A stretch of DNA of 64,000 nucleotides. Source: Methylobacterium pseudosasicola. Lineage in GTDB: Bacteria > Pseudomonadota > Alphaproteobacteria > Rhizobiales > Beijerinckiaceae. Numbering within the stretch: position 1 is the stretch's first letter; every line of letters starts with the position of its first letter. Where the stretch lies: the NCBI RefSeq assembly GCF_900114535.1, contig NZ_FOTK01000014.1, forward strand, positions 82,804-146,803. Reading direction: 5' to 3'. The notes beneath the pieces were generated by a model. That model was not told the origin of the DNA and made no database searches. It saw nothing but the letters and a program-made list of their open reading frames with translations. Shown one piece after another: positions 18,049 to 26,762 of this stretch. Made by a program: the position numbers and the translations under genes.

Positions 18049-19023
18049 ATGAAGGCTTTCACCTACGAGCGTCCCGCCACCGTGCAGGATGCGGCCAAGC
18101 TCGCGGCCGAGCGGCCGAACGCCAAGTTCATCGCCGGCGGCACCAACCTGCTCGATCTGATGAAGCTCCAGATCGAGACCCCGGCGACGCTGATCGACGT
18201 CAACCGGCTGCCCCTCGACAAGGTCGAAGCGACGCAGGAGGGCGGCCTGCGCATCGGCGCGCTGGTGCGCAATTCCGACCTCGCGGCCGACCCGCGGGTC
18301 CGGAAGGATTACGCGGTCCTGGCGAAGGCGCTGCTCGCCGGCGCCTCGGGTCAGCTGCGCAACAAGGCGACCACCGCCGGCAATCTGCTCCAGCGGACGC
18401 GCTGCTACTATTTTTACGACACCGCGATGCCCTGCAACAAGCGCGAGCCCGGCTCGGGCTGCTCGGCGATCGGTGGGTTCAACCGGATCATGGCGGTGCT
18501 GGGCACGAGCGACGCCTGCATCGCCACCAACCCGTCCGACATGAACGTCGCGATGCGGGCGCTCGACGCCACAGTCGAGACCGTAGATCCAGCGGGCCAA
18601 GCGCGCAGGATCCCAATCGCCGATTTCCACCGGCTGCCAGGTGACACGCCGCAGATCGAGACCGACCTGCGCAAGGGGGAGATCATCACCGCGGTGACGC
18701 TGCCGAAGCCGGTGGCCGGCCAGCACATCTACCGCAAGGTCCGCGACCGGGCCTCCTACGCCTTCGCCACAGTGTCGGTGGCCGCGGTCATCGCGGGCGC
18801 CGAGGGAGGCAAGCCGACCACGGCGCGGCTCGCCTTCGGGGGGCTGGCGCACAAGCCCTGGCGCGTAGCTGAGGCCGAGGAGGCGCTGATGCGGACCGGC
18901 TCCGCCGATGCCGCCGCCGACGCCGTCCTGAAGGGCGCCCGCGGCTACGGCGCCAACGACTTCAAGATCCCGCTGACGCGGCGGACTCTGCGCGCCGTGA
19001 TGGCGCAGGCGATTCGCGCGTAA
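18049..19023 (+). CDS. paoB: Aldehyde dehydrogenase FAD-binding subunit PaoB
   Basis: PaoB (YagS-like) binds FAD and passes electrons from the molybdenum and Fe-S centres. The 324-residue protein has the FAD pyrophosphate segment [13 protein letters not shown] near residue 26 and the [14 protein letters not shown] loop. It also has the extra [4Fe-4S] cysteine set typical of Pao[12 protein letters not shown] with a further Cys in GSGCSA (about residues 119, 129 and 138). This extra cluster separates PaoB from ordinary xanthine dehydrogenase FAD subunits. Its gene sits 10 bp after paoA and 21 bp before paoC. Confidence 0.94.
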   Translation: MKAFTYERPATVQDAAKLAAERPNAKFIAGGTNLLDLMKLQIETPATLIDVNRLPLDKVEATQEGGLRIGALVRNSDLAADPRVRKDYAVLAKALLAGASGQLRNKATTAGNLLQRTRCYYFYDTAMPCNKREPGSGCSAIGGFNRIMAVLGTSDACIATNPSDMNVAMRALDATVETVDPAGQARRIPIADFHRLPGDTPQIETDLRKGEIITAVTLPKPVAGQHIYRKVRDRASYAFATVSVAAVIAGAEGGKPTTARLAFGGLAHKPWRVAEAEEALMRTGSADAAADAVLKGARGYGANDFKIPLTRRTLRAVMAQAIRA

Positions 19024-19044
19024 AATCCAGCAAGGACTGACCCC

Positions 19045-21267
19045 ATGGAGATGAACCAGCCGATCGGCCGGACGCCCCTCGACGACCGGCCCGATGGCCT
19101 CGTCGGCAAGCCGCTGGACCGCGTCGAAGGCCCGCTGAAGGTCACCGGGCACGCGCCCTACGCCTACGAGACCAAGGCGCTGAAGAACCCGGCCTACGGG
19201 TACATCGTGCCGGCCACCGTTGCGGCCGGCACGATCCAGGCGATCGATGCCGAGGCCGCCCGCCGGGCCCCGGGGACGATCCTGGTCCTGACCCATGAGA
19301 ACGTGCCCGAGCAGGGCGAGAAGAAGGAGCAGGTCTGGCCGCAGCTCCAGGGCAAGGAGATCAAGTTCTACGGGCAGCCCGTGGCCTTCGTGGTCGCCGA
19401 GACCTTCGAGCAGGCCCGGGCCGCCGCGATGCTGGTCAAGGTCCGCTACGACGCGGCCAAGCCCAAGGCCCTACTCAAGGACAACATGGCGGTGGCCTAC
19501 GAGCCGAAGCCCGTCAACTCGCCCCCGGATTCGAAGCTCGGCGACTTCGACGCCGCCTTTTCCGCTGCACCGGTGAAGCTCGACGTCGAATACACGACCC
19601 CGCCGCAGATCCACGCCCAGATGGAGCCGCACGCCACCATCGCGTCCTGGGAGGGCGACGGCGTGGTGCTGCACACGTCCAACCAGATGCCGAACCGCGG
19701 CCAGAAGGCCCTGGGCTCGGTGCTCAAGTTGGCGCCCGAGAAGGTGCGGATCGTCAGCCCCTATATCGGCGGCGGCTTCGGATCGAAGCTGCAGGTTCAG
19801 CCCGAGGCGACCTTGGCGATCCTGGCCTCCAAGGTGATCCGGCGGCCCGTGAAGGTCGCGATGACCCGGCAGCAGGAATTCCACGTCGCGACCCACCGCA
19901 CCGACACGATCCAGCGGATCCGGCTCGGGGCCGACAAGGACGGAAAGCTCTCGGCGATCGGCCACGAATCCTGGTCCGACACCGCCGAAGGCGACGGCTT
20001 CTTCGAGACCTCGGCCAACGTCACCCGCTCGCTCTACGCGGCGCAGAACCGGGTCACGCGGCACCGCCTCGTCAACCTGAACATGCCGATCGCGTCATCG
20101 ATGCGCGCGCCGGGCGAGGCCGTGGGGCAGCTCGCCTTCGAATGCGCCATGGACGAGCTCGCCGAGCATCTGAAGATCGATCCGATCGAGTTGCGGGTGC
20201 GCAACGAGCCCACCGAGGATCCCGAGAAGAAGGTGCCGTTCTCCACCCGCCAGCTCGTGCCGTGCATGCGCGAGGGCGCCCGCCTGTTCGGCTGGGACAA
20301 GCGTCAGGCGGCGGGCAGCCGGCGCGAGGGCAATTGGCTCGTCGGCATGGGCATGTCGGCGGCCGCCCGGCTCAACCCACTGATGCCGTCCTCGGCCAAG
20401 GTGCGGCTCGGGCCGGACGGCGTGCTGGTGGTCCGCATGGCGATGACCGATCCGGGCACCGGCACCTACACGATCTTGACGCAGATCGCCGGCGAGATGC
20501 TGGGCCTGCCTCCGAACCGGGTCCGGGTCGAGATGGGCGACACCGACTTCCCGTTCGCGGCGGGGTCCGGCGGCTCGTTCGGCGCCGGCTCGGCGGGCTC
20601 CGCGCTCTACGTCGCCTGCGACAACCTCCGGCAGGCGCTGCTGAAGGCGGGCGATCTCAACCCGGAAGGCGCGACGTTCCGGGATGGGGCGGTCACCTCT
20701 GGAAACCGCACCGAGTCGCTCACCGACCTCGCTAAGAATGGTTTGGAGGCGTCCGGCGAGATCAAGCCGGGCGAGATGAAGGAAAAATTCTCGCAGTACT
20801 CCTACGGCGCCCACTTCGCCGAAATCGGCGTCGATGCCGATACCGGCGAGATCCGCCTTCGAAGAATGTTGGGCGTTTTCACCGGCGGCCGCATCCTCAA
20901 TGCGAAGACCGCGCGAAGCCAGGCGATCGGCGGCATGACCTTCGGCATCGGCGCGGCGCTGATGGAGGATGCGGTCGTGGATTCGCGCTACAGCTTCTTC
21001 GTCAACCACGACATGGCCGAGTACCACGTGCCGGTCCATGCCGACGTCCCGGTGATCGAGGCGGTGTTCCTGCCCGAGCTCGACGACAAGGCGAATCCGT
21101 TGAAGAGCAAGGGCCTCGGCGAGCTCGGCATCTGCGGCGCCGGGGCGGCGCTTGCCAACGCGATCTACAACGCCACCGGCATCCGGATCCGCGAATACCC
21201 GATGACCCTCGACAAGGTGCTCAAGGGTTTCGAGGATCAGGAGGGCCAGGCCCAGCGCCGGACCTGA
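19045..21267 (+). CDS. paoC: Aldehyde oxidoreductase molybdenum-binding subunit PaoC
   Basis: PaoC (YagR-like) holds the molybdenum cofactor and the active site that oxidises aldehydes to carboxylic acids. The 740-residue protein has the family motif GGGFGSK near residue 242, the MRAPGEA substrate-pocket loop near 352, and the late motif KGLGELGICG with the catalytic glutamate near 693. It has no signal peptide of its own, in keeping with piggyback export by PaoA. In E. coli the complex prefers aromatic aldehydes. No PaoD/XdhC-like maturation chaperone follows, so one must act from elsewhere. The acyl-CoA ligase gene starts 95 bp downstream. Confidence 0.95.
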   Translation: MEMNQPIGRTPLDDRPDGLVGKPLDRVEGPLKVTGHAPYAYETKALKNPAYGYIVPATVAAGTIQAIDAEAARRAPGTILVLTHENVPEQGEKKEQVWPQLQGKEIKFYGQPVAFVVAETFEQARAAAMLVKVRYDAAKPKALLKDNMAVAYEPKPVNSPPDSKLGDFDAAFSAAPVKLDVEYTTPPQIHAQMEPHATIASWEGDGVVLHTSNQMPNRGQKALGSVLKLAPEKVRIVSPYIGGGFGSKLQVQPEATLAILASKVIRRPVKVAMTRQQEFHVATHRTDTIQRIRLGADKDGKLSAIGHESWSDTAEGDGFFETSANVTRSLYAAQNRVTRHRLVNLNMPIASSMRAPGEAVGQLAFECAMDELAEHLKIDPIELRVRNEPTEDPEKKVPFSTRQLVPCMREGARLFGWDKRQAAGSRREGNWLVGMGMSAAARLNPLMPSSAKVRLGPDGVLVVRMAMTDPGTGTYTILTQIAGEMLGLPPNRVRVEMGDTDFPFAAGSGGSFGAGSAGSALYVACDNLRQALLKAGDLNPEGATFRDGAVTSGNRTESLTDLAKNGLEASGEIKPGEMKEKFSQYSYGAHFAEIGVDADTGEIRLRRMLGVFTGGRILNAKTARSQAIGGMTFGIGAALMEDAVVDSRYSFFVNHDMAEYHVPVHADVPVIEAVFLPELDDKANPLKSKGLGELGICGAGAALANAIYNATGIRIREYPMTLDKVLKGFEDQEGQAQRRT

Positions 21268-21361
21268 CGGTGGTCGCATCGGCGCCTGTCGCGACCCACG
21301 GTTGACGGACGGCGCGCCGATGCGGGACACCCGGGCAAAACCCTGATCCGGGGGACGCCCT

Positions 21362-22903
21362 TTGCCTGACGCCACACAGCCCGAACCTCGTGACCCGCCG
21401 GCCTGCTTCAACGCCGCCCGGTACTGCCTGGCCGAGAACGCGCGCCTGCGCCCCGACAAGACCGCCCTGGTGCTGGTCGGCGACGGCACCGCAAGCCGGC
21501 TCAGCTTCGCCGAGGTGGACCGGGCGGTGCGGAGCATCGCGGCGGGCCTTCTCGGGCTCGGGCTGAAGCCCGGCGACCGGGTGATGATCCGGATGGGCAA
21601 CGAGGCCGATTACGTCCTGGTCTATTTCGGCGCGCTTGCGGCGGGCCTCGTGGCGCTGCCATCCTCGCCGCAGCTGACCGAGGGCGAGGCTGCGTTCCTG
21701 ATGGAGAATTCCGGTGCGGCGGCCATCGTGGTCGGCGGCGGCTGCACGGTCCCGCCGGAGGCCCTGGGCAACCGGCTCCTGCTCGATGCCGCAGCCGTCG
21801 CCGCCCTCAAGGCGGGGCCGCCGCTACCCGATTACGCCGACACCGCCGCCGACGATCCGGCGATGCTGATCTACACCTCCGGCACCACCAGCCGGCCCAA
21901 GGGCGTGCTGCACGCCCACCGGGCCGCTTTCGGCCGCTGGCCGATGATCGAACACTGGATCGGGCTCACCGAATCCGACGTGATGCTCCACGCCGGCACC
22001 ATGAACTGGACCTATACGCTCGGCGTGGGCCTGAGCGATCCCTGGTCGGTGGGCGCTACCGCGGTGCTCTACAACGGCCCCCGCGACCCTGCGGTCTGGC
22101 CGCGCCTGATCGCGGAATACGGCGCCACCCTGTTCGCCGCGGTGCCGACCCTCTACCGCCAGATCCTCAAATACGGCGACCTCGCCCACCACGACCTGTC
22201 GAGCCTGCGCCACGGCTGCACCGCTGGCGAGCCCCTGTCGGTGGAGTTGCTGGAAGCCTGGACCCGGGCGACGGGAAAGCCGCTCTACGAGGCCCTCGGG
22301 ATGAGCGAGATCTCCACCTACATCTCCAGCGGCCCGACCATCCCGGTCCGCCCAGGCTCCCCGGGCCGGCCGCAGCCCGGGCGGCGCGTGGCAATCCTGC
22401 CTGTGGAGGGCCCGCCCGAGCCGTTACCCGCCAACGAGACCGGGCTGCTCGCCGTCCACCGCTCGGAGCCGGCGCTGATGCTCGGTTACTGGAACCGCCC
22501 CGACGAGGAGGCCGAGGTGATGCGCGGCGACTGGTTCGTCGGCGGCGACCTCGCCCGGCTCGATGCCGACGGCTACGTCTGGTTCGAGGGCCGCAACAAC
22601 GACCTGATGAAGGCGATGGGCTACCGGGTCTCGCCGAACGAGGTTGAGGTCGTGCTCTCCGCCCACCCATCCGTGGCGGAGGTCGGGGTGGCCGAGTTGC
22701 CGGTGCGCGCCGACGTCTCGGTCATCTGCGGCTTCGTCGTGCTCCAGCCCGGCGCCGTGCCCGACGCGGCAGATCTGCTCGCTTGGTGCGAGAGCCGGCT
22801 CGCCGCCTACAAGCGCCCGCGGGAGATCCGCTTTCTCGACGCGCTCCCCCGGACCGCCAACGGCAAGGTGCAGCGCAAGCGGCTGGTGGATGCCGCGGGG
22901 TAA
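21362..22903 (+). CDS. Acyl-CoA synthetase, AMP-forming (benzoate-CoA ligase-like)
   Basis: This 513-residue ANL-superfamily ligase activates a carboxylic acid with ATP and CoA. The P-loop-like motif YTSGTTSRPKG is near residue 170. The A5 region is ALGMSEIS, the A7 region GDLARLDADGYVWF, and the terminal A10 lysine lies in PRTANGKVQRKRL. Overall it resembles benzoate-CoA and related acyl ligases, but substrate residues cannot be read reliably. The start is TTG at 21362 with a GGGGGA ribosome site before it. Placement after paoABC suggests, as inference, that it activates the acid made by the aldehyde oxidoreductase. Confidence 0.9.
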   Translation: MPDATQPEPRDPPACFNAARYCLAENARLRPDKTALVLVGDGTASRLSFAEVDRAVRSIAAGLLGLGLKPGDRVMIRMGNEADYVLVYFGALAAGLVALPSSPQLTEGEAAFLMENSGAAAIVVGGGCTVPPEALGNRLLLDAAAVAALKAGPPLPDYADTAADDPAMLIYTSGTTSRPKGVLHAHRAAFGRWPMIEHWIGLTESDVMLHAGTMNWTYTLGVGLSDPWSVGATAVLYNGPRDPAVWPRLIAEYGATLFAAVPTLYRQILKYGDLAHHDLSSLRHGCTAGEPLSVELLEAWTRATGKPLYEALGMSEISTYISSGPTIPVRPGSPGRPQPGRRVAILPVEGPPEPLPANETGLLAVHRSEPALMLGYWNRPDEEAEVMRGDWFVGGDLARLDADGYVWFEGRNNDLMKAMGYRVSPNEVEVVLSAHPSVAEVGVAELPVRADVSVICGFVVLQPGAVPDAADLLAWCESRLAAYKRPREIRFLDALPRTANGKVQRKRLVDAAG

Positions 22904-23171
22904 CGGGGTTCGTCTTCTGCGATGCGTGAGGCGCCCCGACGCTCGTACTGGCGCTGTCATTCACACGGCGCGAAGCGGATCATCCGTGGTCAACAGCGCA
23001 TGCGGTCCAGTGATGATACGCGCCGTCCTTCCCCCTTGCGCCGCGGCCTACACAGGTTTCGACCGTAACCGCTTCACGCCGTTGGCGCATAAGGCGCGGG
23101 TCCCCTCTCCGGTACGGGCTAGCGGATTCACATATCGCGTTCGGCAGTAAGCGCTAGAGACACCGCGCTTT

Positions 23172-23284
23172 CTCCCCTCCCCCTTGTGGGGAGGGGTCAG
23201 GGGTGGGGGTGGTGCCGAATGAGGCTCAGTGGTGCCTTCTGCACCACCCCCACCTCCAACTCCTCCCCACAAGGGGGAGGAGAG
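23172..23284. repeat. Large inverted repeat in the 22904-23403 gap
   Basis: Arms of about 44 bp (23172-23215 and 23241-23284) match as reverse complements at roughly nine positions in ten. Each contains CCCCCTTGTGGGGAGG, itself a small palindrome, and GGGGGTGGTGC. The spacer is about 25 bp. It resembles intergenic palindromes scattered through Methylobacterium and Bradyrhizobium genomes. The rest of the 500-bp gap shows no supported gene. Confidence 0.8.
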
Positions 23285-23403
23285 CGCGTTCCGCCTTCCA
23301 GACGACGATGTGTGAACATCGTAGCCGGTGCGGGAGAGGGACAGGTATGTGCTCCTGTTCCCGACCCTAACTCGTCTGCGACGACCGAATAGCGCAGCCC
23401 GGT

Positions 23404-23544
23404 TCAGAGCGTCCCGATCAGCACGAGCAGCATCGTCGTGGCGACGGTGGTGCTGATGAAGCCGCAGAGGGCGGCCGCGAAGGACGGGCCGGTGCGGGTG
23501 GCGCTGGCGGTGTCGAGGTCGGACGACAGCAGGGCGGTGGTCAT
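23404..23544 (-). CDS. Small hypothetical membrane protein (46 aa)
   Basis: A short frame from an ATG at 23544 encodes 46 residues: a polar N-terminal half (MTTALLSSDLDTASATRTG) followed by one hydrophobic segment (FAAALCGFISTTVATTMLLVLIG) that could span the membrane. An AAGG tract lies about ten bases before the ATG. I do not recognise the family. Its size makes it uncertain, although the clear single helix is suggestive. Confidence 0.4.
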   Translation of the reverse strand: MTTALLSSDLDTASATRTGPSFAAALCGFISTTVATTMLLVLIGTL

Positions 23545-23632
23545 CGGCGCATAACCTTGTCGGCGACGTGCGTCGCTTGTGTGGGGATGATGCTGCGGGG
23601 TCTGAACGTATGAGGTGCGCGGACGCACCCGG

Positions 23633-23974
23633 TCAGTCGCAACGATTGATTTTCTTGGCGATGCGGAGGCCGCGCAGCTCACTGCGGAGGTCGATGGCCA
23701 CCACGCCCTCGCCGCAGCGCTCGAAGGCGTCGCGGGCGTCGTCGTAGCGGTCACCAACCTCGTCCAGCGTGTCGCAGACGCGGTCGTGATTACCCAGACG
23801 CGCCTCCTGGCGCGCCTGGAAGCGCAGGGCATTGGCCTCGTCGACCTTGCGCTGGGCCTCCAGGCACGCCGGCAGGGCCAGCGCCGAGGAGGTCAGAGCG
23901 AGGATCGCGAAGGCCCCGGCGAGCGCCGTTTTGGCGAGGCCGGAAGGGAGCAGAGAGGCCGAACAGGCACTCAC
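23633..23974 (-). CDS. Hypothetical exported cysteine-containing protein
   Basis: The product (113 residues from a GTG at 23974; longer in-frame starts exist) has a good signal-peptide profile (AKTALAGAFAILALTSSALA, cleavage before LPACLEAQ). A mature part of about 80 helical, charged residues follows. The mature part has four cysteines (PAC, RVCDT, ERCGE, NRCD), compatible with two disulfides in the periplasm. The family is not recognised. The start is uncertain because no strong ribosome site is visible. Confidence 0.5.
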   Translation of the reverse strand: MSACSASLLPSGLAKTALAGAFAILALTSSALALPACLEAQRKVDEANALRFQARQEARLGNHDRVCDTLDEVGDRYDDARDAFERCGEGVVAIDLRSELRGLRIAKKINRCD

Positions 23975-24103
23975 GGGCTGACTCGCGTATCGGTTTCTGG
24001 TGCAGCCCCGCGGACGGGGGTGGCGGGTGTCTCGGGGGTGGAGCGCATCCATCCCCTGTCTGTCCGCTCAAACGGTGAAGCTGCTGTGAAGGTTCCGGCC
24101 CGG

Positions 24104-24613
24104 CTACGCCTTCCGGCGGAGGCGCGAGGTGAGGATTGCTGAGAGGCCGACGGGGGCCGGCCCCATCGGATCGACCCCGACATCGTACTGTTTCGGCATC
24201 GGCTTGAGCTTGCCGTGGCTATGCCCGTGCAGGTTGAGCGCGCCCTTGCCCATCCCGTTCCAGGTGCGGAACGCGTAGTGGCAGAGCACCACCATCCGGT
24301 CTTCGACCAGCAGTTCCGCGTAGTGGCGCACCGAGGCCCAGCCGGGGGCCTGGAGCGTGTCGGCCCCGTCATTGTTGCCGACGATCAGATGCTTCTCGCC
24401 GTTGAGCCCGTCGAGGATCTCGCGGATCCGCGCCCCGCTCGGGCCGAGGGCGAAATCGCCGAGGTGCCAGACCGTGTCGGTCGGCGCCACCGCGCCGTTC
24501 CAGGCGGCGATCAGGCCGGCATCGTGGGCGTCGAGATCCGGATACGGCCGGTGGTCGAAGCGCAGGGCGCGTGGGTCGCCGAAATGGGTGTCGCCCGTGA
24601 AGAAGATGGCCAC
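24104..24613 (-). CDS. Calcineurin-like metallophosphoesterase
   Basis: The 169-residue protein shows the compact metallophosphoesterase core. It has GDTHFGD near residue 7, HLGDF near 50, GNNDG near 78 (GNHD in most members), CHYAF near 110 and GHSHGK near 129. These residues ligate two metals. The size and motif spacing match small phosphoesterases of the YfcE-like or phage-type group. The substrate is unknown. The gene stands alone between a hypothetical exported protein and an ArsR gene. Confidence 0.88.
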   Translation of the reverse strand: MAIFFTGDTHFGDPRALRFDHRPYPDLDAHDAGLIAAWNGAVAPTDTVWHLGDFALGPSGARIREILDGLNGEKHLIVGNNDGADTLQAPGWASVRHYAELLVEDRMVVLCHYAFRTWNGMGKGALNLHGHSHGKLKPMPKQYDVGVDPMGPAPVGLSAILTSRLRRKA

Positions 24614-24681
24614 GCGTTCGCTCCGTGCGGTGTTCGACCCGCCTTTTTAGTCGCTGGATACCCGGATCGGCGGTCCGGCAA

Positions 24682-25035
24682 TCACGCCCCGGACCGGCAG
24701 GGACCGGTGCCGGCATCCGCCGCGTAGGCGCTGATGATCGCGGCCAGTAAGCCGGGAAAGCGGGTCTCCACCTCGTCCCAGCGCGAATGGTTGCGCATCT
24801 CGACGCCATGGCGCTCGCTCCGGATCAGCCCGGCCTCGCGGAGCACCTTGAAATGCATGGACAGCGACGATTTCGGGATGACCCGATCCCCGAGCGCGGA
24901 GACCGCCGAGCAGGCCTCGACGCAACCGGCCGTCATGATCTTGGCGAAGATCGCCGCGCGGTTCGGATCCGACAGGGCGTGCAGGATCGCCTCGGGTTGG
25001 ACGTCCTCGATCGCGGGGTGAACGAACGGCCTCAT
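24682..25035 (-). CDS. ArsR family transcriptional regulator
   Basis: This 117-residue winged-helix protein starts at ATG 25035 (MRPFVHPAIEDV). The core ILHALSDPNRAAIFAKI helix near residue 17 and the recognition helix region SSLSMHFKVLREAGLIRSERHG (about 57-78) match ArsR/SmtB repressors. Two cysteines (GCVEACSAV) sit in the loop between the first helices and could sense metal, thiol or redox, though this subgroup is often ligand-independent of metals. It diverges from an SDR gene, and a 21-bp palindrome lies between them. The likely job is control of that SDR and of itself. Confidence 0.88.
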   Translation of the reverse strand: MRPFVHPAIEDVQPEAILHALSDPNRAAIFAKIMTAGCVEACSAVSALGDRVIPKSSLSMHFKVLREAGLIRSERHGVEMRNHSRWDEVETRFPGLLAAIISAYAADAGTGPCRSGA

Positions 25036-25070
25036 GATTTCCGCATGTGGGGGCTTGAACCGCGCTTCGT

Positions 25071-25091
25071 TAGTTCCGAAGTTCTGAACTA
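25071..25091. promoter_or_regulatory. Palindromic operator between arsR-like and SDR genes
   Basis: A 21-bp near-perfect palindrome centred at 25081 reads TAGTTCCGAA-G-TTCTGAACTA, with nine of ten arm positions paired. It lies in the 107-bp divergent gap, 36 bp before the repressor start and 52 bp before the SDR start. It is the most likely binding site for the ArsR-type protein. Confidence 0.65.
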
Positions 25092-25142
25092 TGGGACTTA
25101 GGTTGCTATTCCGGCGCCTGTCCCGGCCAAAGGTTAGCACAG

Positions 25143-25889
25143 ATGTCGAAGCTCGCAGGCAAGGTCGCCGTCGTGACCGGCGCGTCGAAGGGGATCGGGG
25201 CCGCCATCGCCAAGGGATTGGCGAAAGAGGGGGCGGCGGTCGTGGTCAATTACGCGTCGAGCAAGGCGGGCGCGGAGGCCGTCGTCGCCGCCATCACCGC
25301 CGCCGGCGGCCGGGCGGTCGCAGTCCAGGGCGACGTGTCCGACGCCGCGCAGGCGCAGGGGTTGATCGAAGCGGCGGTGAAGCAGTTCGGCAAGCTCGAC
25401 GTGCTGGTCAACAATTCCGGCGTCTACGAATTCGCGGCGCTGGAGGAAATCACCGAGGCCCATTACCGCCGGCTCTTCGACGTCAACGTGCTGGGCGTCC
25501 TGCTGGCGAGTCAGGCGGCCTCAAAGCATCTCGGCGAAGGCGGGACCATCATCAACATCTCGTCGGCCATCACCCATGTGCATACGCCGTCCGCGGCGGT
25601 CTATGCCGGGACCAAGGGCGCCCTCAACGCGGTCTCGGGCGTCCTCGCCAACGAGCTGGCGCCCCGGAAGATTCGCGTCAACACCGTCAGCCCGGGCTTC
25701 GTGGTGACCGAGGGTACGCATACGGCCGGGGTCGTCGGCTCCGACATGGAGACCAGCCTCGTCGCGCAGACGCCGCTGGGCCGCGCCGGCCAGCCGGACG
25801 ACATCGCCGGGGTCGTCGCCTTCCTCGCCTCCGATGACGCCCGCTGGCTGACCGGCGAGGTGATCACGGCGAGCGGCGGCATCCGCTGA
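25143..25889 (+). CDS. SDR family oxidoreductase (3-oxoacyl-ACP reductase-like)
   Basis: The 248-residue classical SDR has TGASKGIG at 12-19 and a VNNSG motif in place of the usual NNAG. The catalytic serine is in NISSAI, and YAGTK supplies Tyr and Lys (about 155 and 159). The C-terminus (FLASDDARWLTGEVITASGG) is typical of FabG-like enzymes. Cofactor-loop residues (NYASSK) suggest NADPH use. It is divergently oriented to the ArsR repressor and is probably induced when that repressor is released. The substrate is unknown; similar ArsR-SDR pairs are common in Proteobacteria. Confidence 0.92.
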   Translation: MSKLAGKVAVVTGASKGIGAAIAKGLAKEGAAVVVNYASSKAGAEAVVAAITAAGGRAVAVQGDVSDAAQAQGLIEAAVKQFGKLDVLVNNSGVYEFAALEEITEAHYRRLFDVNVLGVLLASQAASKHLGEGGTIINISSAITHVHTPSAAVYAGTKGALNAVSGVLANELAPRKIRVNTVSPGFVVTEGTHTAGVVGSDMETSLVAQTPLGRAGQPDDIAGVVAFLASDDARWLTGEVITASGGIR

Positions 25890-26021
25890 GGCCGTGAGGC
25901 GCGCCCGCGCGGGCTGCCCTGGAGGCACCCGGGCGGGCCGGACATCGCGCCCGGTTGACGCCCGCGCTCACCGGCGCGAAGCCTGCGACCGAACAAACAT
26001 GAACCGGCGGGGAGCGCGGCG

Positions 26022-26741
26022 ATGCTGGGGACGGTCGGGTTCGCGTTCCTGGCGGGGCTCCTGTCGGTGCTCTCGCCCTGCGTGCTGCCGCTGGTGCCGA
26101 TCGTGCTCGGGACCGCGGCGTCCGAGCATCGCCTCGGGCCGGTGGCCCTGGCGCTGGGCCTCGCCATCTCCTTCACCGCCATCGGCCTGTTCGTGGCGAC
26201 GATCGGCTTCTCCATCGGGCTCGACGGCGACGTGTTCCGCAGCGCCGGCGCGGTGCTGCTGGTGATCCTCGGCATCGTGCTGATGCTGCCGCGGCTTCAG
26301 GCGCAGGTCGCGACGGTCGCGGGGCCGGTGGGGGCCTGGGCGGAAGAGCGGTTCGGCGGCTTCCGGTCCGGGGGCCTGTCCGGGCAGTTCGGCGTCGGGC
26401 TGCTGCTCGGGGCGGCCTGGAGCCCCTGCGTCGGGCCGACCCTCGGGGCCGCCTCGCTGCTGGCGGCACGGGGCGAGCATCTCGGGAGCGTGGCGCTGAC
26501 GATGCTGGCCTTCGGGATCGGCGCCGCCGCGCCGCTGATGCTGCTCGGGTTCGTCTCCCGGGAGGCGCTGATGCGCTGGCGGGGCGGGCTCGCCACGGCC
26601 GGCAAGGGCATCAAGGCCGCCCTGGGAGCCGTGATGGTGGTGCTCGGCCTCCTGATCCTCACGGGCACGGACAAGCGCGTCGAGGCTGCGGCGGTCGCTG
26701 CGTCGCCGGACTGGCTCAACGCGGTGACCACGCGTTACTGA
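26022..26741 (+). CDS. CcdA-family thiol:disulfide transport protein
   Basis: This 239-residue membrane protein of about six helices has the CcdA/DsbD-beta signature LSVLSPCVLPLVPI (Cys near residue 20) and the partner WSPCVGPTLG (Cys near 131). These form the redox pair that moves electrons from cytoplasmic thioredoxin to periplasmic thiols. The family serves cytochrome c maturation or periplasmic thiol reduction. The gene lies only 21 bp before selD and on the same strand, so the two are probably co-transcribed. The cytochrome c maturation genes of this window are more than 30 kb away. Confidence 0.88.
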   Translation: MLGTVGFAFLAGLLSVLSPCVLPLVPIVLGTAASEHRLGPVALALGLAISFTAIGLFVATIGFSIGLDGDVFRSAGAVLLVILGIVLMLPRLQAQVATVAGPVGAWAEERFGGFRSGGLSGQFGVGLLLGAAWSPCVGPTLGAASLLAARGEHLGSVALTMLAFGIGAAAPLMLLGFVSREALMRWRGGLATAGKGIKAALGAVMVVLGLLILTGTDKRVEAAAVAASPDWLNAVTTRY

Positions 26742-26762
26742 TATCCGGAACGGAGTCCCGCG

